A stretch of DNA of 64,000 nucleotides from Botryotinia globosa (GCA_014898425.1 RCSZ01000002.1:2914001-2978000), one strand, 5' to 3'. Numbered from the stretch's first letter, positions 10,022-23,022 are shown. A program made the numbers and translations. The notes: generated by a model from the letters alone, not told the origin.

Positions 10022-12251
10022 ATGAATTTGACAGAGGTTGTGGTCGTTACATCTGGTAGATGAGAGTTTCGGATGAAATCACGGCTTTATGTTTGGATGG
10101 TCGGCTGAGAACTAAAACTCGCCAGTACATAATGTGTATGCACAATGCATACTTGGTCATCGCCACATATGATGGGACGAACTTTAGATGAAAATTCAGG
10201 AGTTTTTGATCTTTCATTTGACAGTCTTTTCGCTTTTGATTGTGGTTTGGGATATCTTGTATTGTAGTCGTTTGTAAATGTTATGCCATCTATCGTTACT
10301 TTTTGTTGTGCAGGATGTCTTCTTTTCGTCAGGTACTCGGCATTGTCTCTTCAATTATTGATTCTATTTCAAGATCAAGTGAACATTCTATACCAGGCTC
10401 TAGAATACGCTTTTCGCACAATCTTTCATCTCCCATACCAAATGAATTCCATGTTATCTCAATCTGTGCATTGCTACAAACCTTCTTCCTTGGAGGTACT
10501 TATAACAATATACTTCCTTCGAATTTCCTCAATATTGCTTCAACTTCTATTGCGTCATCTTTACCAATCCACATGCAAAGCGAAGTCTCAACGGCTTCTT
10601 TGTCTCCACTTTCTCAAAAAAAAAATGGAATTTAGGCTCTTGAATTCACTTACGACCCCTCTTTGCGTGTTCAATCTTCTTGTGGTTGAGATTGTTGAGT
10701 TTATCTCGAGTACGCTTGTTGAGAATCTCCCGTATCTGTTTTAATAGGTCAATATTCTAGGTAGCTGAACTGCGCATACCTAAGTCAATGGATGTTATTG
10801 TGTAGTTTTTCCACGTGAATCAAAAGCTCTTCTGTGGCCTGAGAGAGTGGTTGTGAAATAGAATATTTCGAGTCTTGCTATGATATTGAATTTGGCTTTG
10901 GTAGTATGCTAAATTAGTCTAGCCATTGCCGAAAGTCTATGGGGCCATGCATTATGTGACGCATTATATGGTATCCACTTCAGAAGCGTTCTGAAATATT
11001 ACTATAGGAGAGATGAGCACCTAGTTTTTGTGATTTCAACTGACCTGTAGTCTCTGAAGCTGTGCGCTGAGAATCAGAAGTAGAGTTGAGTGAATACACT
11101 ATGGAAGGTGAAGCTCATGAGAATAATCGAGACCAAGCCAAAACACTGGGATATATAAGACTTGGAGAGACTGTCGAGGAGAAGATGAAGAATCCGTTGG
11201 ATAGTAATTGTGGAAGGACCGAGAGCAAGTAATCACCATAGCTTCTAAGAAGTGTGATAATCCCATGTGTGTAGCGATCGTGGAGTTATGGTTGTAGAAA
11301 ATATGACGTTCACTGTGCCTAGACGGGAGAGGACTCGTCGTAACAACAATAAAACACAGTATGGCAATGAGAATCTCTGCGTGGCGAATCTCTCTCTGTG
11401 TGTTGAATTGTCATTGAATGGTAATACTCAGGTATTGACAGTAGAAGAAAGCTGAAAATTTCACCGAGACCCATATCCCTTTGGCTTGATTCAAGTCAAA
11501 ATTTATTCCTGATTTTCGGAGTGTGTTCTCGCCAGAAACTTCCGCTCACTATATTTGTCGAGGTTGCTACCTATACAATCTCTAATTTTGATAGATTGTA
11601 TTCGACTATCCTTTTATAGATGAAATACTGTGAGAGAACTCGGTGGCTAGTAGGTCAAAAAACCGCCTGTGAGGATGAGATAACCCTTGGGAGAAGAGAG
11701 ACCTATGGAAGTCATCCTATTCAACTCTGCATCTCAGTTGTAGATACTCATCCATCAAAGAAATCCCAATAAAGATGTGATGCGCTCGTGCCAGTAAGTC
11801 AATTTGGGGTTGGGTTGGTTTAGATCTTCGAACGAGTTGTTCACACATGTTACATCTTAGTAGTGAGACGCACGAGAGAAAAAGGTGTATTAGAACGTAT
11901 TGCTGGAAGATTGTGGCACTTCTATAGCGCTGTATGCCTAAATCACTTCTATTTGCGTAGCTCTAGATTTAGCTTATTGCGGTCAATTTGCATAGCCAAT
12001 ATCACGTTAATTCCGCTGGTCTGCTTCCTCTGCTATGAACACATGTCGTGTTGATGAGAAAGTGCAATGATTGAATTGGATTACTTTGGAAAGTAGCTAA
12101 TAAATTTTCAAAGTATCCCACCTGAGACCCCATATCCGTTCCAATCCAACCGCCAGATGAGAATTTTGCTGCGGATCATACAACCACATAAGCTGACGAC
12201 AATGGCTGTTGAGTGTGGGTGAAAATCTGAGGGACGTTGTTGGTTGCGCGC
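10022..12251. other. Intergenic region, no gene recognised
   Basis: Overlapping frames at 10240-10744 and short frames near 11267 and 11863 are Ser/Leu-rich translations without start context, splice partners or recognisable motifs. No repeat was seen. Confidence 0.45.
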
Positions 12252-13223
12252 TTATGAATGAAATTCTCGAATGATAGTGGGCTTATCCAATGCTGATTGA
12301 AGGAGACCCTCCTCAATTTTGCAACAAGCCGCACGATACGACAATTCGTAGTCAATCTCAGATCCTCCATCAGAGGTCTGTCTTTTAATATAATATCCTC
12401 GCTGAATTTTGTGCCTGGAATCTTCCATCTTAGCCTGATCGTACACAGCCTCTGCAATAAGATTCAGAGCCTCATGCTTATTTCCTGTAAGGTCATACTC
12501 ATACTCCGTGACCTTGAAGCTCCATCCATACCCCCGCGACTTTTCTATCTATCCCGGATAATCTCTATGCTTCAGTTCAAGGACTTGAATATGAATGACG
12601 ATGTCTTTCAAGAATTGCAGGCCCTGTAATTGCTTGTGCAGCCAGTCTGTAGCAATCAATTCATTTTGAAGGCAACCGGGATCACTGAATGCCCAATAAA
12701 ACTCATGTAATCTATGTAATGCTATTTTAAGTGATGCGAGTTCGGTACACTGGTCGTGAATTTGTTTCAAAATTCTTACAGAACCTTCAACAGGCATGGG
12801 GACCTCTCCTGGGCGGAAGCAAGCAAGAGGGCGAGGGTTGAATTCGGGAAAGTCGATAATGAGGTGACGAAGAAACTTTGTATTAGGAACACCGATTTGT
12901 CTCAAGAAATAAGCAAAAGCTGCATCGGTAGTGGGTAATAGTAGTGTAGGGGGGATGCCAACCAAATTGAACACCGGATTGGAGTAAAGGTATGGTGCGG
13001 CTTCACCCTGTATTTTTTTGTTCGCCCGAAGCAGTGCGGGGTGGAGACCATAGTTCTTATCAAGATGTAAGGCCAGCGATGAAGACGGTCCAGTTTGGAA
13101 TGAGATTGGTTCGGTGACGGTAAAGTATTTATCATAGATCATGCGTCGGATTTCAAGTGACAAGTCGAGGAAGCCGACAGAAGAATTCGGGGATTTTTTG
13201 GATGAGGTTGAGATGGGCTCCAT
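12252..13223 (-). CDS. F-box/2EXR-like fungal protein interrupted by an in-frame TAG
   Basis: The open frame from 13223 runs 224 codons to a TAG at 12551-12549. The same frame then continues without a stop for another 98 codons to a TAA at 12254-12252. The first part has the fungal pattern LDLSLEIRRMIYDKYF (about residues 19-34), then NKKIQGEAAPYLYSNPVFN, typical of large 2EXR/F-box-like families. The continuation (SRGYGWSFKVTEYEYD, then LNLIAEAVYDQAK) also looks like protein. No convincing intron removes the TAG: candidate donors are weak and would give introns under 60 bp without a branch sequence. A C-to-T change of CAG to TAG would explain it. Either a 224 aa truncated protein is made, or the gene is dying, or the stop is read through. 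Function unknown. Confidence 0.6.
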
Positions 13224-16200
13224 TTTTTCCGAATGATTGGTGTTTGATGTTTTACTCCGGATCTCTTCTCAATTAGATCCAGATATCCAGCGAAACTCTC
13301 ATATTCAGTACTTGAAGGCATTTGTTCGCGATGCTCGACATGGGCAACAAAAAAGGCTAAACGAGTTGTGTGCCTACTCTTCGTGAAAGCTAATACAAGG
13401 CTATGAAATAGACAGACATGACGACACGTCAAGTGGAATATGCGATGGCAAGAACCCTGACGGGGGTGTACTCGATCTCTGTGAAATCATAATTCGCGAA
13501 TCGATCGCTAATATGTAGTAGCATCTTCGATACTGGCGTCAACGGAGCGTTCTTTGTGCTTCTGTGGATTTCCAGACATTTCATGTGACAGTTAGTGGTG
13601 AATAATGATCAGCGTATGAGTAGAGTATGTAAGTAGAAAAGAAATGAAAGGAGAAACTTTAATGCGTTTCTAGGCACTTGTAGAAAAGGCGCCAGCTTGG
13701 AATCTCGCTGACTGCATGCACGTTGAAAAGAGTGCGAAAAGTGCAATACCGGACGGAGATGGACCAGGAATATTCTTGAACTTTGGGCGATTGCGGTCGG
13801 CATTTATGGGATATTCATGCCCGGTACCAGGGTAAGTTCAGACAGCGAGCGGGCTTTAGATGGATCAGATGCTACTGTATCTAAAGGACCGGAGTTTTTT
13901 AAGATTAGAGAACATTAGTTCAAAAGTCTTCAGTATAGTTTCAAATGACAGTAGTCAGCGAAGACGACGACAATAAACAGAAGTCTATCTCGACAGTTAG
14001 AAACCGCCTCTTTTATGTACTCAATCGTAAGCATTCTAATATCCATGCACAAATTGGGTAATCCGAATTGATTCTTTCTTAATGTCGTCAAGTTTTCGTC
14101 TCTGGAGGAGTTTATTTTGGTTACATAGAAACATCGACTATTATGTAGTCAGCAACTCAGGATACATCTTAAAATTTCCTCCCGCATTGTTCCTAAGCGA
14201 GGAACACTAGCTTTGCGTTATACCAGCGCTTAATTCCAGAAGAGCTTCACGAAGCCCCAAATCTTATCATCTCCCATTATAAAAACACATCTGAGAACTC
14301 AGAGTGAGGAAAACAACATATGATTTAAAGCAAAGAACTACGTTTACAATGGCCGACGAGACGAGAACAAAGCAAGCAAATTTCTTATACCTAAGAAAAA
14401 TATCTGTCATATCCACTCGCATCAGGATGGTGGATCTCAATATTTGTCGGAAAGTTAAAAATGCAGCGAAACAATATTTGAGGGCAATGACAACAATAGC
14501 AGAGCTGACAAAATCTATGGAAAACGGACGACGGGAACACAGACCAATTCTGGGTAAATGGGTTGACTTGCTGTTGAGTACTTTGTCAGTAATTTAGAAT
14601 GTACAGGGAAGTTAAAAAGTATGAATGCGTCACCCCTTCATTATAATGAAGAATTCTCCAAAACTATTATGTCTTTAGTAATAGAAAGGTTTCTCTGTAT
14701 ATCAAGAAATAAATTGTTCACTAGTATAAGTGAGAGATGTACGCGGCTTGTTTATAAGTCAGTGAATAAATTATGGATCGATTTTGGAGTTTACTTTGGT
14801 AATCTAAAGTAAAATGTTTGAATGAATTGCAAGAAGGTGATATGTTAAAACTTCTGTCAATAGCCCAGCTCTCGAATATAAAAAGCACTGAATAACTTGT
14901 GGAATAACTTCCTGCTCAGCTTCATTATCAAAGAGGAATTTCTCAGTAAATATGGTAGGTGATAGAAAAGAAAGATCTTGTTTAACGTGTAATTAATGTG
15001 AATACGAATAATTAAACCTGGTAGTATTGTAGCTGATAATGATGATTCCTTGCTTTTTTTCCTTTTTCCCCTGTCCAAGTTGTTGGTCTAAATGCGTAAA
15101 CGATAGCAGTGTCTAATTCAAACTTACAACAATAAACCCCCAATCAGCGACAGTAACAAAGTCGCACCTTCCCCTCAAGACTTCACATCAACATGTGAAT
15201 AATCTTGTCTTGGTGAAGGACTCCAGGCGAATTCTAGAATAAATCATTCATCAGCGACAATCCCCTTGCTGAGTCTCCTAGATTTTAGAGATATCAATAT
15301 ATATTGTATGTATACTGTTCGTGATTCAATGAAGGGAGTGTTTATATACCCCAATATTGAAAGAATTCTCATCTTGACTGTGGACATGAAGATGAAATGA
15401 GAGGTAAATTGAGTGAGGGGTGTAAAACTCCACTCAAGTCTAGCTATAGAAAATATTCATACCGCACAAGATTGACTTTATACTCCGAAGTATTATCGCG
15501 GTATTAACTATAAAATAGTATGGATAGCATACACTTTCTCACCCCGAGGAAATTCTATGCAGAAAGTCGATTTTACCAACTATTATGAACGAAGCTATCT
15601 CCCAAGATCCAGACCCAATCATAGTCTTGTGCGTTGATATGGCTGTGAATGCACGACGCATCAAATTGATGCAATTCGATTGCCCATCTCGTGCAGAAAA
15701 TTCCAGCATGATCATGAGTTATACCAGTGAGAATTGTTGAATAACAATGACACTCAAAACTTAACGGCGAAGAGAACACTGGGTGATCGACGACAAAATT
15801 TCTCATCTCTCCACGAAAAATTGCCCTTCTCTGTGATATCGAATTTCTGCTCCCTAACTGCTTACAAGCATGTACTAAGATCTATGAACTAGAAAAGTAA
15901 TGCATAGAAGTAATGCATAGAAGTCATGCTGAATTGACAGCACCTTCGCGCCCTATCTTCTTTACTTGAAATGTTTGTGGATGTGGAAATTAGACGGAAT
16001 GTTCGGTAGGATGATTATATAGCTGTATTCTGGGAATTATGTAAGGATTTGTATGATTGTTGACTTAGTTGGTGGGAGTAAAAAAGTGAATATAGAAAAT
16101 TAAGCTTACTGTGCATGATCAAAACTGTCAGCACAGAACACAAGTAGTCAGTTGGACAACTCTGGGACTACTAAGGACTGATCACTTAGCAACTATTAAA

Positions 16201-16960
16201 AAATTGATATTAATAAAAATTAATTCAAGAATTACTAATTTAACCTATAATAAATTTATAATCAATAATATTATAAAAAGGAATATTGATATTATTATAA
16301 TATCAAAACTTCAAAAAAATATTTTATAAATAATTAGATATACTTTAAATAAATCAAAATATAAAATTAATTTTGAATAAAATCTAATATATTTTCTTAT
16401 ATGATCTCTTACTAAGACTATCAAACCCTTCCCAATATAATTACTCCCTACTATTGAGCCCTCACAAAGACACTGAAGATAACCCAACCTCATTCACTCA
16501 ATCAATCAATCCACATACGCCTCTTCACCCGCCCCGTTTTTTACCTATGCCCCCTTAGGATTGGTGTCAAGTATTTGCTCTAAGCGAGATATCTCAAGGT
16601 ACCTAGTGATATATAAATACAACTGAACCTTTTTCTATTCTCTTATTAAATAAAGAACAAAACAAAAAAGAACAGCTTCAAGCGTGAGCGAAGGGAGAAG
16701 GTTGCAAGAATAACCACCTCACAGTATGTAAAGTCCTATGAATCATGAAGTGTGAGGGGCTAATAGTAAGTCTTACAAATAAGTTATATTGCAATGAATG
16801 AGTTGGTGGTATTTCGATAACGAAAACAAGTAGATCACTACTGCACTTCAATAAATGCGGTATAAATAAGTAGCAACAGTAAAAAAAATAACGCAAAGGC
16901 AGATTGGAAAGTAATTGCTCACTACAAATCGATTTGTCTCTACAGATTTTCCAACTCATT
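13224..16960. other. Sparse intergenic region with AT-rich patches
   Basis: No recognisable gene. A frame at 14349-14597 starts in a good context (ACAATGGCC) and could encode an 82 aa basic protein (beginning MADETRTKQANFLYLRK), but it has no known domain. An AT-rich stretch at 16190-16390 resembles decayed repeat sequence without detectable ends. Confidence 0.4.
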
Positions 16961-16962
16961 TA

Positions 16963-17438
16963 CAGTACTAGGGCACAGATAGTTGTCGGACGCTAAAATC
17001 ACACCAAAAATGATCATTTTGTTCTATTTATATAAATAAAAAAGAAATATTTAAAACCATTAAAATTAATTAAAATTTAGATTGTGAAAAAAATTATATA
17101 ATAAAAACTTAGAATTAATAATTTTTATAATTCTAAAATCTTAGAATATTATTATTTATAAGATTGAAATCGAATTCAAAAAAAAGTTCTTAATTTTCGC
17201 TTATTTTACTAGTAAATTTCAATACCTTTAATTTATATCAACTTTCTATATAGATTTTATAATCAAAATAAATCCTAAAAATAAATCATATTTTTATTAT
17301 TAAATTTTAATTAAAAATAAATAGAAAAATATAAAATATATTTAATTAAATCTATACTATTATCAAAAAATATATAGATAATCTATATAAGTTTTGGTGT
17401 GATTTTAGCATCCGACAACTATCTGTGCCCGGTTACTG
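16963..17438. mobile_element. Non-autonomous Tc1/mariner-like inverted-repeat element (MITE)
   Basis: The left arm 16961-17009 and the reverse complement of 17392-17440 match over 49 bp with about four differences. Both begin TACAGTA and share GGGCACAGATAGTTGTCGGA. Reading the outer TA as the target-site duplication leaves termini starting CAGTA, which fits Tc1/mariner elements (TA target, CAGT ends). The 380 bp interior is nearly all A/T and has no coding capacity, consistent with a MITE or an element eroded by repeat-induced point mutation. The arms have stayed GC-normal and nearly identical. Confidence 0.8.
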
Positions 17439-17440
17439 TA

Positions 17441-19276
17441 GATGCATGCCGTTGAAGATGTGAAATTTTGACGACAACACTGCGTCTTCTTCGCAATATT
17501 CGCTAAGCATGTATTTAGGACTTGATAATTCCAATTTTCAGGTAAACAATGTTTTATATCTCTCATTCTAGAAAAATACGCGAATTAGGGGTGTAGTGCA
17601 GAACTATTAGGGAAGAAGTGAGGAGTATGGATCTATGAATCACAACATCGATTTACCTAACGAAATTATCTATTTTTCCTGAATAATCGAGTCGGCTAAT
17701 CAATCATAGTCGGAATTAAATTCCTATCGACATATGGTTCTTGGGGTATTAAACATCCTGTCCATCGACTTCGAAACGATAGACAATTTTGAGAAAAGAT
17801 GTGGACCGGCCACAAGGTCTGGGACGTGGAATGTTAGACATTGTTTTGATTCTTTAATACCATGGGATTTCTGATCATATGGAGAGGTAATAGAGAGGTA
17901 TAAGTGATACTGAAGAGATAGTGTGATATGGTGAATTCATGATACTTGATCAATTCGAAGCAACAGTAACGCTCGCCAACAACGCTTGACAATAATCAAA
18001 TTCCTCAACGATAACAAAATTTATGAATCTTGAACGCAACAAAACACTAACCCACCCCAAACCAAGAAGAAAAGAGAAGAAGGAACAACTTCACATCTCA
18101 CACTTCTGAGATTTCTCTAGTCCCTAAAACCGAGGTAGCCAACGTAGATAACATCTTGTCTCTACCATGCAGTTGGTAACAGCCATTTGTATACTTCCTC
18201 AAGATCGATTCACGAGCTCAGAAATCACACTTCTTTCCTAAAAAACCTTGCATTACAATAAGGATGAGTATGAAGAGAAGGAGAAGAAGAAAAGAGAAAA
18301 GACGAGAAAAGAGAAAAGAGAAGAATCGAGAAAAGAAGACAAAAAGAGAAAAGAAAGCAGAAAAAAAAACCCAACAATATTCATATCAACCAAGCACTCG
18401 CTTCTTATTCAACAGTCAAAAACATTATGTATTCAGATATACTCACCCGGCTAATTGTCCAATCGAATCACAGGCAGCGAGCTAACTTTTAGATAGATAG
18501 ATCTATAGATATATAGATAGATATATATATCTACAACCACCATCTCATTCACTCGACTTCTTCTTTTCTCTTTTTATTATCCTTGCTCTTATTAGAATCT
18601 TTATAATCTTTATAATCCTTATAAATAATCCATCCTCCCTTTTCCATCCACCCTTTCCATCCCCTATCCCCCCCTCCCCTTCCCAAAAGAAAAGACCACT
18701 ACCTACCTACTAATAAACTACCTACCTACATACTAATAAACTCTCTACCTATCTATTAATAAACTACCTACCTATCAAAAGACCTCCAATTCTCATCATC
18801 AAACATAACTGGAATTTTCCAGAAAAAATATACAATACCCAGCATGAGGAGACTCCACCTCGTGATCTTCCCGTTTTTCGATGACTTGCTGTGTCTTGGA
18901 AAGTATGGGAGAGTAGAGGAGATTGTTATATGAAAGAATAGAGAGTGGAGGGAGAAGGGAGAGAGGGGTTCGCTTTGGATCCCACCTCTTTACCTCGGAT
19001 TATCTAAACATGGAAGTGATGCTGGATAAATGATCTTGCAAAGCAGACACATCCACACAATCTCTAGCACAAGCAAAAAAGAACAATCCCTTATTCAATT
19101 CAAAAAAGCTTCTTATTCTATGGTATAGTCCCCGCATACAAATTGACAACCACGAATTAATCAGATTTCCACCTCATATGATAAACACCAAGTAATCAAA
19201 ACCCATTTGAAAATGTCCAAAAGACTTCTCATCTTCTTTGCAACCAATCATACATCCATACAGTCTTCAAATTCCT
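17441..19276. other. Intergenic region with low-complexity tracts
   Basis: Nothing gene-like. A purine-only stretch (18255-18370) yields Lys/Arg/Glu-only translations and is best read as low complexity. GATA-type repeats (18491-18530) and a CTACCTACCTACTAATAAA-type repeat (about 18697-18780) follow. Confidence 0.5.
18491..18780. repeat. GATA microsatellite and CTAC minisatellite tracts
   Basis: AGATAGATAG-type repeats occupy 18491-18530. From about 18697 a unit of the form CTACCTACCTACTAATAAA recurs three to four times with small changes up to about 18775. Confidence 0.7.
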
Positions 19277-20106
19277 CTAAAGCTCAGACTTGGCGTCATT
19301 CAAAGCCTCTGTAACTGCCTTCTCCAAAGCCTCTGGCTTGGTTGTGGAAGCCCATCTCTGCTTAACCTTTCCATCTCTACCAACCAACCACTTTTCGAAA
19401 TTCCACTTGACACGTTGAAGACCGAGGAGACCTGCTTTTTCTGATTTGAGCCATTGGAAGAGAGGAGCGGCATTATCGCCATTGACGTCGATTTTCTTCA
19501 TCTGTGGGAATTGTGAGTATGAACTTCAATTGATCAAACGTCGAGAATGGACGTGATGTCATAATCCAAAGGAATGGAGAGAACGTACAATTGGGAAAGA
19601 GACACCATAGTTAATTTGACAGAAACTTTGAATTTCCTCATCCGAACCTGGATCTTGAGCTCCGAATTGATTACAAGGGAAACCCAAGATGACAAAATCA
19701 TCACCGTGCTTCTCCTTCATATCTTTGTATAATTTCTCGAGTCCTTCATATTGAGGAGTGAAACCACATTTGGAAGCTGTGTTGACGATTAAAAGGACTT
19801 TGCCTTTGTAGTCTGAGAGGGGTGTTGGTTCGCCCTTTTCTGTAAGGAGATGGGTGGTTAGTATGATGATTGTGAGAATTACCCATGTGCGAACATGAGG
19901 GGTAGGATGTATGCAAGAATGGGATGAGAAGCGATGGGATGCGATGGGATTGTGAGGGATGTGATGGGATTGTGAGGGATGCGGTGGGATTGTGAGGGAT
20001 GCGGTGGGATGTGGTGAGATGATATGCAATGCAATGCAACATGATGCGGAAAGGAATACATACTATTCAAAGGTTCAAACTCGTAGATGGTAGCTGCGGA
20101 CGACAT
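19277..20106 (-). CDS. Glutathione-peroxidase-like thiol peroxidase (Gpx3/Hyr1 type)
   Basis: Reduces hydrogen and lipid peroxides, in fungi usually with thioredoxin; the yeast relative also relays oxidant signals. Exons 20106-20064, 19839-19589 and 19501-19277 (172 aa; donors GTATGT and GTACGT, acceptors TTACAG and CCACAG). Seen: NTASKCGFT with peroxidatic Cys39, LGFPCNQFG with Gln72 and Cys70, resolving-type Cys88 in SFCQINYG, and VKWNFEKW. Length matches the family. The frame stays open upstream of ATG 20106 to another ATG at 20340, which would add 78 residues rich in Arg, Ser and aromatics with no acidic residue in the first 60. This resembles a mitochondrial presequence, so two start sites may give two locations. 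Intron 1 (224 bp) holds a 20 bp minisatellite. Confidence 0.92.
19946..20005. repeat. 20 bp minisatellite inside gpx intron 1
   Basis: Three copies of a unit like GGGATTGTGAGGGATGCGGT (plus-strand reading) at 19946-20005, flanked by related shorter pieces. It is intronic, so copy number can vary without changing the protein. Confidence 0.85.
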
Positions 20107-20340
20107 GGTGATATTTCTGATATGTTGTTGAACGTAATTTTGGGAATGTTTTTTGAAAGTTAGATCTGTTTTGCGTGATGTCCAAATATTGGAGGATGAG
20201 GAGGTACTTCGTCGAGAGAGTGCGACGAAGTTATATGAGAGAGAAGAGAAAGAAGAAGGATGGAAATGTGAGGGGAAGAGGCTTTTATTAAGGAATCGTA
20301 TTGATCGAATCGCTTTGAATTGAAAGTGTATGGGTATCAT

Positions 20341-21048
20341 CAAGAGATGGGATGACGTTTGAAGAAAGGGAATATTTGTAAGAAAGTGAAGGGTCTCGAG
20401 GGCTAGATGGGACAAGTTTCGTATGGGATTATGAGGGGTCTGAGGGGGTCTGAGGAATTTAAGGAATTTCGGATTTCATTTCATGCCGTGGGGAAATTAG
20501 CGAATGGAGAGATTTGATTGGTCCGAATTAGTAAAATTGAAAGTTTACCTGGGGAGTATAAAGTGGAGAGAGCGAGATTTATACTTATTATACCGAGGTT
20601 AGATTAGTAGATATAGCGGGGAATGCCGAAGTGGAAAACATTAGTCGCTAGTGAGTTTCACGTGGAATATATGATTAGGTAATTACCCAGTTGATGACTG
20701 ATTGTTATTATTAGTCGTCCACTGGCACTGTTAGTCCACCCGTGATCGACTGGCTAACTACTAATGGACTGACTATTGCTTTTACTTAGTCAGCTGATGG
20801 AGTAGTTAGCTGACTAAGTAAAAGTAAATTTATACCGTTTTAGGCTAAAATAAGGGATTTAGATAAGCTCAAGCCTTTCTCACGCCTTTCTCCAGCTACC
20901 CAGATTCCACCCACCACACCCACCACACCCACAACACCCACAACAGCACGGCTCACGGTCACCAATACCTGTCCATCGTGAAACTCTATTTGTATACGAT
21001 GTAAACGTTATTATGCTTGAGAAACAATCCGAGCACTTGATTAAAACA
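20341..21048. promoter_or_regulatory. Divergent intergenic region between gpx and the FAD oxidoreductase
   Basis: About 0.7 kb (0.94 kb from the downstream gpx start) separates two divergent genes and contains no coding frame of interest. TTAGTCAGCTGATGG-type sequences near 20700-20820 recur in both orientations and form short imperfect palindromes. No specific regulator site was identified. Confidence 0.4.
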
Positions 21049-22462
21049 ATGGCAACGGCAACGACAACACCAACACCAACACCAACACCAACACCAACTT
21101 CTCCCACGGAAAAGAAGAGAAATATTGTAATTATTGGTATCTTATTCTCTGTTTCTTCAATTACCATATCATCATTCTAATTCTCAACAGGTGGTGGAAT
21201 TATTGGCTGTACCTCTGCCTATTACCTCACTCGCCACCCCTCATATAACCCCTCGACAACAAAAATTACCATCATCGAAGCTCAATCCATCGCATCAGCA
21301 GCTTCGGGGAAAGCTGGTGGATTACTGGCATTATGGGCACGTCCAGCATCAATTGTACCACTTTCATACAAACTTCATGCCGAACTTGCAAAAGAACATG
21401 ATGGGGCCAAACGATGGGGATATCGTCAATTACATTGTGGTTCCATAGGGGCCAAAGCACGACTTATCTCGGAAGCTGATCCTAAAGAGCCCACGGAAAA
21501 TGAAGGAGAGGCGTGGAAAAAGTTACCCAAAACTGATATGAAGAAACAAAAGAAATACCAGGGAGATGATATTCCAACGACGTTAGATTGGTTCGAAAAT
21601 GGTAATATAAAATGGTATTCGGAAATGGGAACTCCAGAGACAACCGCACAAGTACATCCATATCAATTCACAACTTCAATGGCAGATTTGGCGGTGGAAA
21701 AGGGAGTCGAAATTATTTATGGTTCGGTTACCGCCATTGATTATACGGGGAATCATGTAAAGGGTGTTACTTATGAAGATAAGGAGACGAAACATATTCA
21801 TATGTTACCTGCGAATGATGTCATATTATCTGCCGGACCTTGGACCAGTCACGTATGGCCAGAAGCACCAATCACTTCACAAAGAGCACATAGTGTTGTG
21901 ATTGAAGCAGAAGTATCTCCTTGGGCAGTCTTTACAGAAATTGATCTACCAAAGGGATTTGGAAGGAAAAGTGAAGATGGAGCGAAGAAGAGAAAACATG
22001 ATAAGATGGTCAATCCAGAGATGTATGCTAGACCTGATGGAACAGTATATGCTTGTGGTATGTATTTCTTCGCTTCTTCATTGTAATTGTACTGACAATG
22101 AGTGTACAGGCGAAGGAGATGAGAAAATTCCTCTCCCTAAATCGTCAAATTTGGTCGTATGCGATGAATCGAGTTGCGATGATATTATAGATTATGTAGG
22201 GTCTATATCCGATCCTTTGCGAAATGGAAAAGTCCTAGCCAGACAAGCATGTTATCTCCCATTAGCTAGTAGTGGTGGTGGTCCGTTGATTGGACATACG
22301 GGTATTCGAGGACTTTTCTTGGCAGCAGGACATAGATGTTGGGGTATTCAAAATAGTTGTGCAACTGGAAAATTGATGAGTGAATTTGTTTTTGAAGGGG
22401 AAGCGAAGAGTGCAGATATTCACAGTTTGGACCCAAGAAAGTTTCTGGGTAATGAAGATTGA
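21049..22462 (+). CDS. FAD-dependent oxidoreductase, DAO family (TDA3-like)
   Basis: Flavin-dependent amine or amino-acid oxidase-type protein of 435 aa. Exons 21049-21136, 21191-22057 and 22110-22462 have standard GTATCT/CAACAG and GTATGT/TACAG junctions. Seen: the FAD-binding NIVIIGGGIIGCTSAYYL, whose glycine motif is split by intron 1 after the first base of a Gly codon, SGKAGGLLA, ILSAGPWTSHVW, and the C-terminal flavin-contact segment HRCWGIQNSCATGKLMSE. Closest recalled family is yeast Tda3 and its filamentous-fungal relatives, whose substrate is not established. The N-terminus has a (Thr-Pro)n run of about 10 residues before the Rossmann fold. ATG 21049 (ACAATGGCA) is preferred to the in-frame ATG at 21013. 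Family assignment is firm, substrate open. Confidence 0.88.
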
Positions 22463-22840
22463 GTGGACTAGAAGAGAGGGATGGTAAAGGCTACTTAGAA
22501 GTATTTAATGAAATATACGATCATCTTTTTTTGTTGGTAATTACATGGAGAGGAATTTATAAATAAGTCAAGGAGAATGTTATGATGGAGGTATCAACTT
22601 TATTCATATTCCCTACAGATTTGTCTGTGCATTATCTCTATTTCGTCTCGTCTTCTACAAATTCTCCGCATGCGAATTATTTTTTTACCTTAGTTGTTAT
22701 TGATTTTTCTACCTCTCTCACTTCAATTTGGGGATGGGAATGGTGATGGAAGGGTATATTTGGGTATGTGGGTATAGGAGAATGAAGGTGTGGATAGTGA
22801 TGGTGATGGTGATATATTGGATTGGGGATATAGAATATGG

Positions 22841-22938
22841 CATGTGGGATATAGGATGTGGGATATAGGATATGGGATATAGGATGTGGAATTTGGGATG
22901 TGGAATTTGGGATGTGGAATTTGAGATGTGGGATATAA
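22841..22938. repeat. 14 bp minisatellite (7 units)
   Basis: Seven head-to-tail 14 bp units of two related types, GATGTGGGATATAG and GATGTGGAATTTGG, from 22841 to 22938. The plus strand is almost pyrimidine-free apart from T. Confidence 0.85.
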
Positions 22939-22968
22939 AGTGAGTAAAAATAAGGAATTGGGATTGGA

Positions 22969-23022
22969 GGGTGAAGAGGGTGAAGAGGGTGGAGAGGGTG
23001 AAGAGGGTGAAGAGGGTGAAGA
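22969..23022. repeat. 9 bp minisatellite (6 units)
   Basis: Six units of GGGTGAAGA with one variant (GGGTGGAGA). Part of a roughly 600 bp stretch (22720-23350) in which cytosine is nearly absent from the plus strand. Confidence 0.85.

Noticed and set aside
18248..18485. Lys/Arg/Glu-rich frames resembling a nuclear protein
   Set aside because: They are translations of a pure AG tract in two frames at once, with no start context, splice partner or non-repetitive part.
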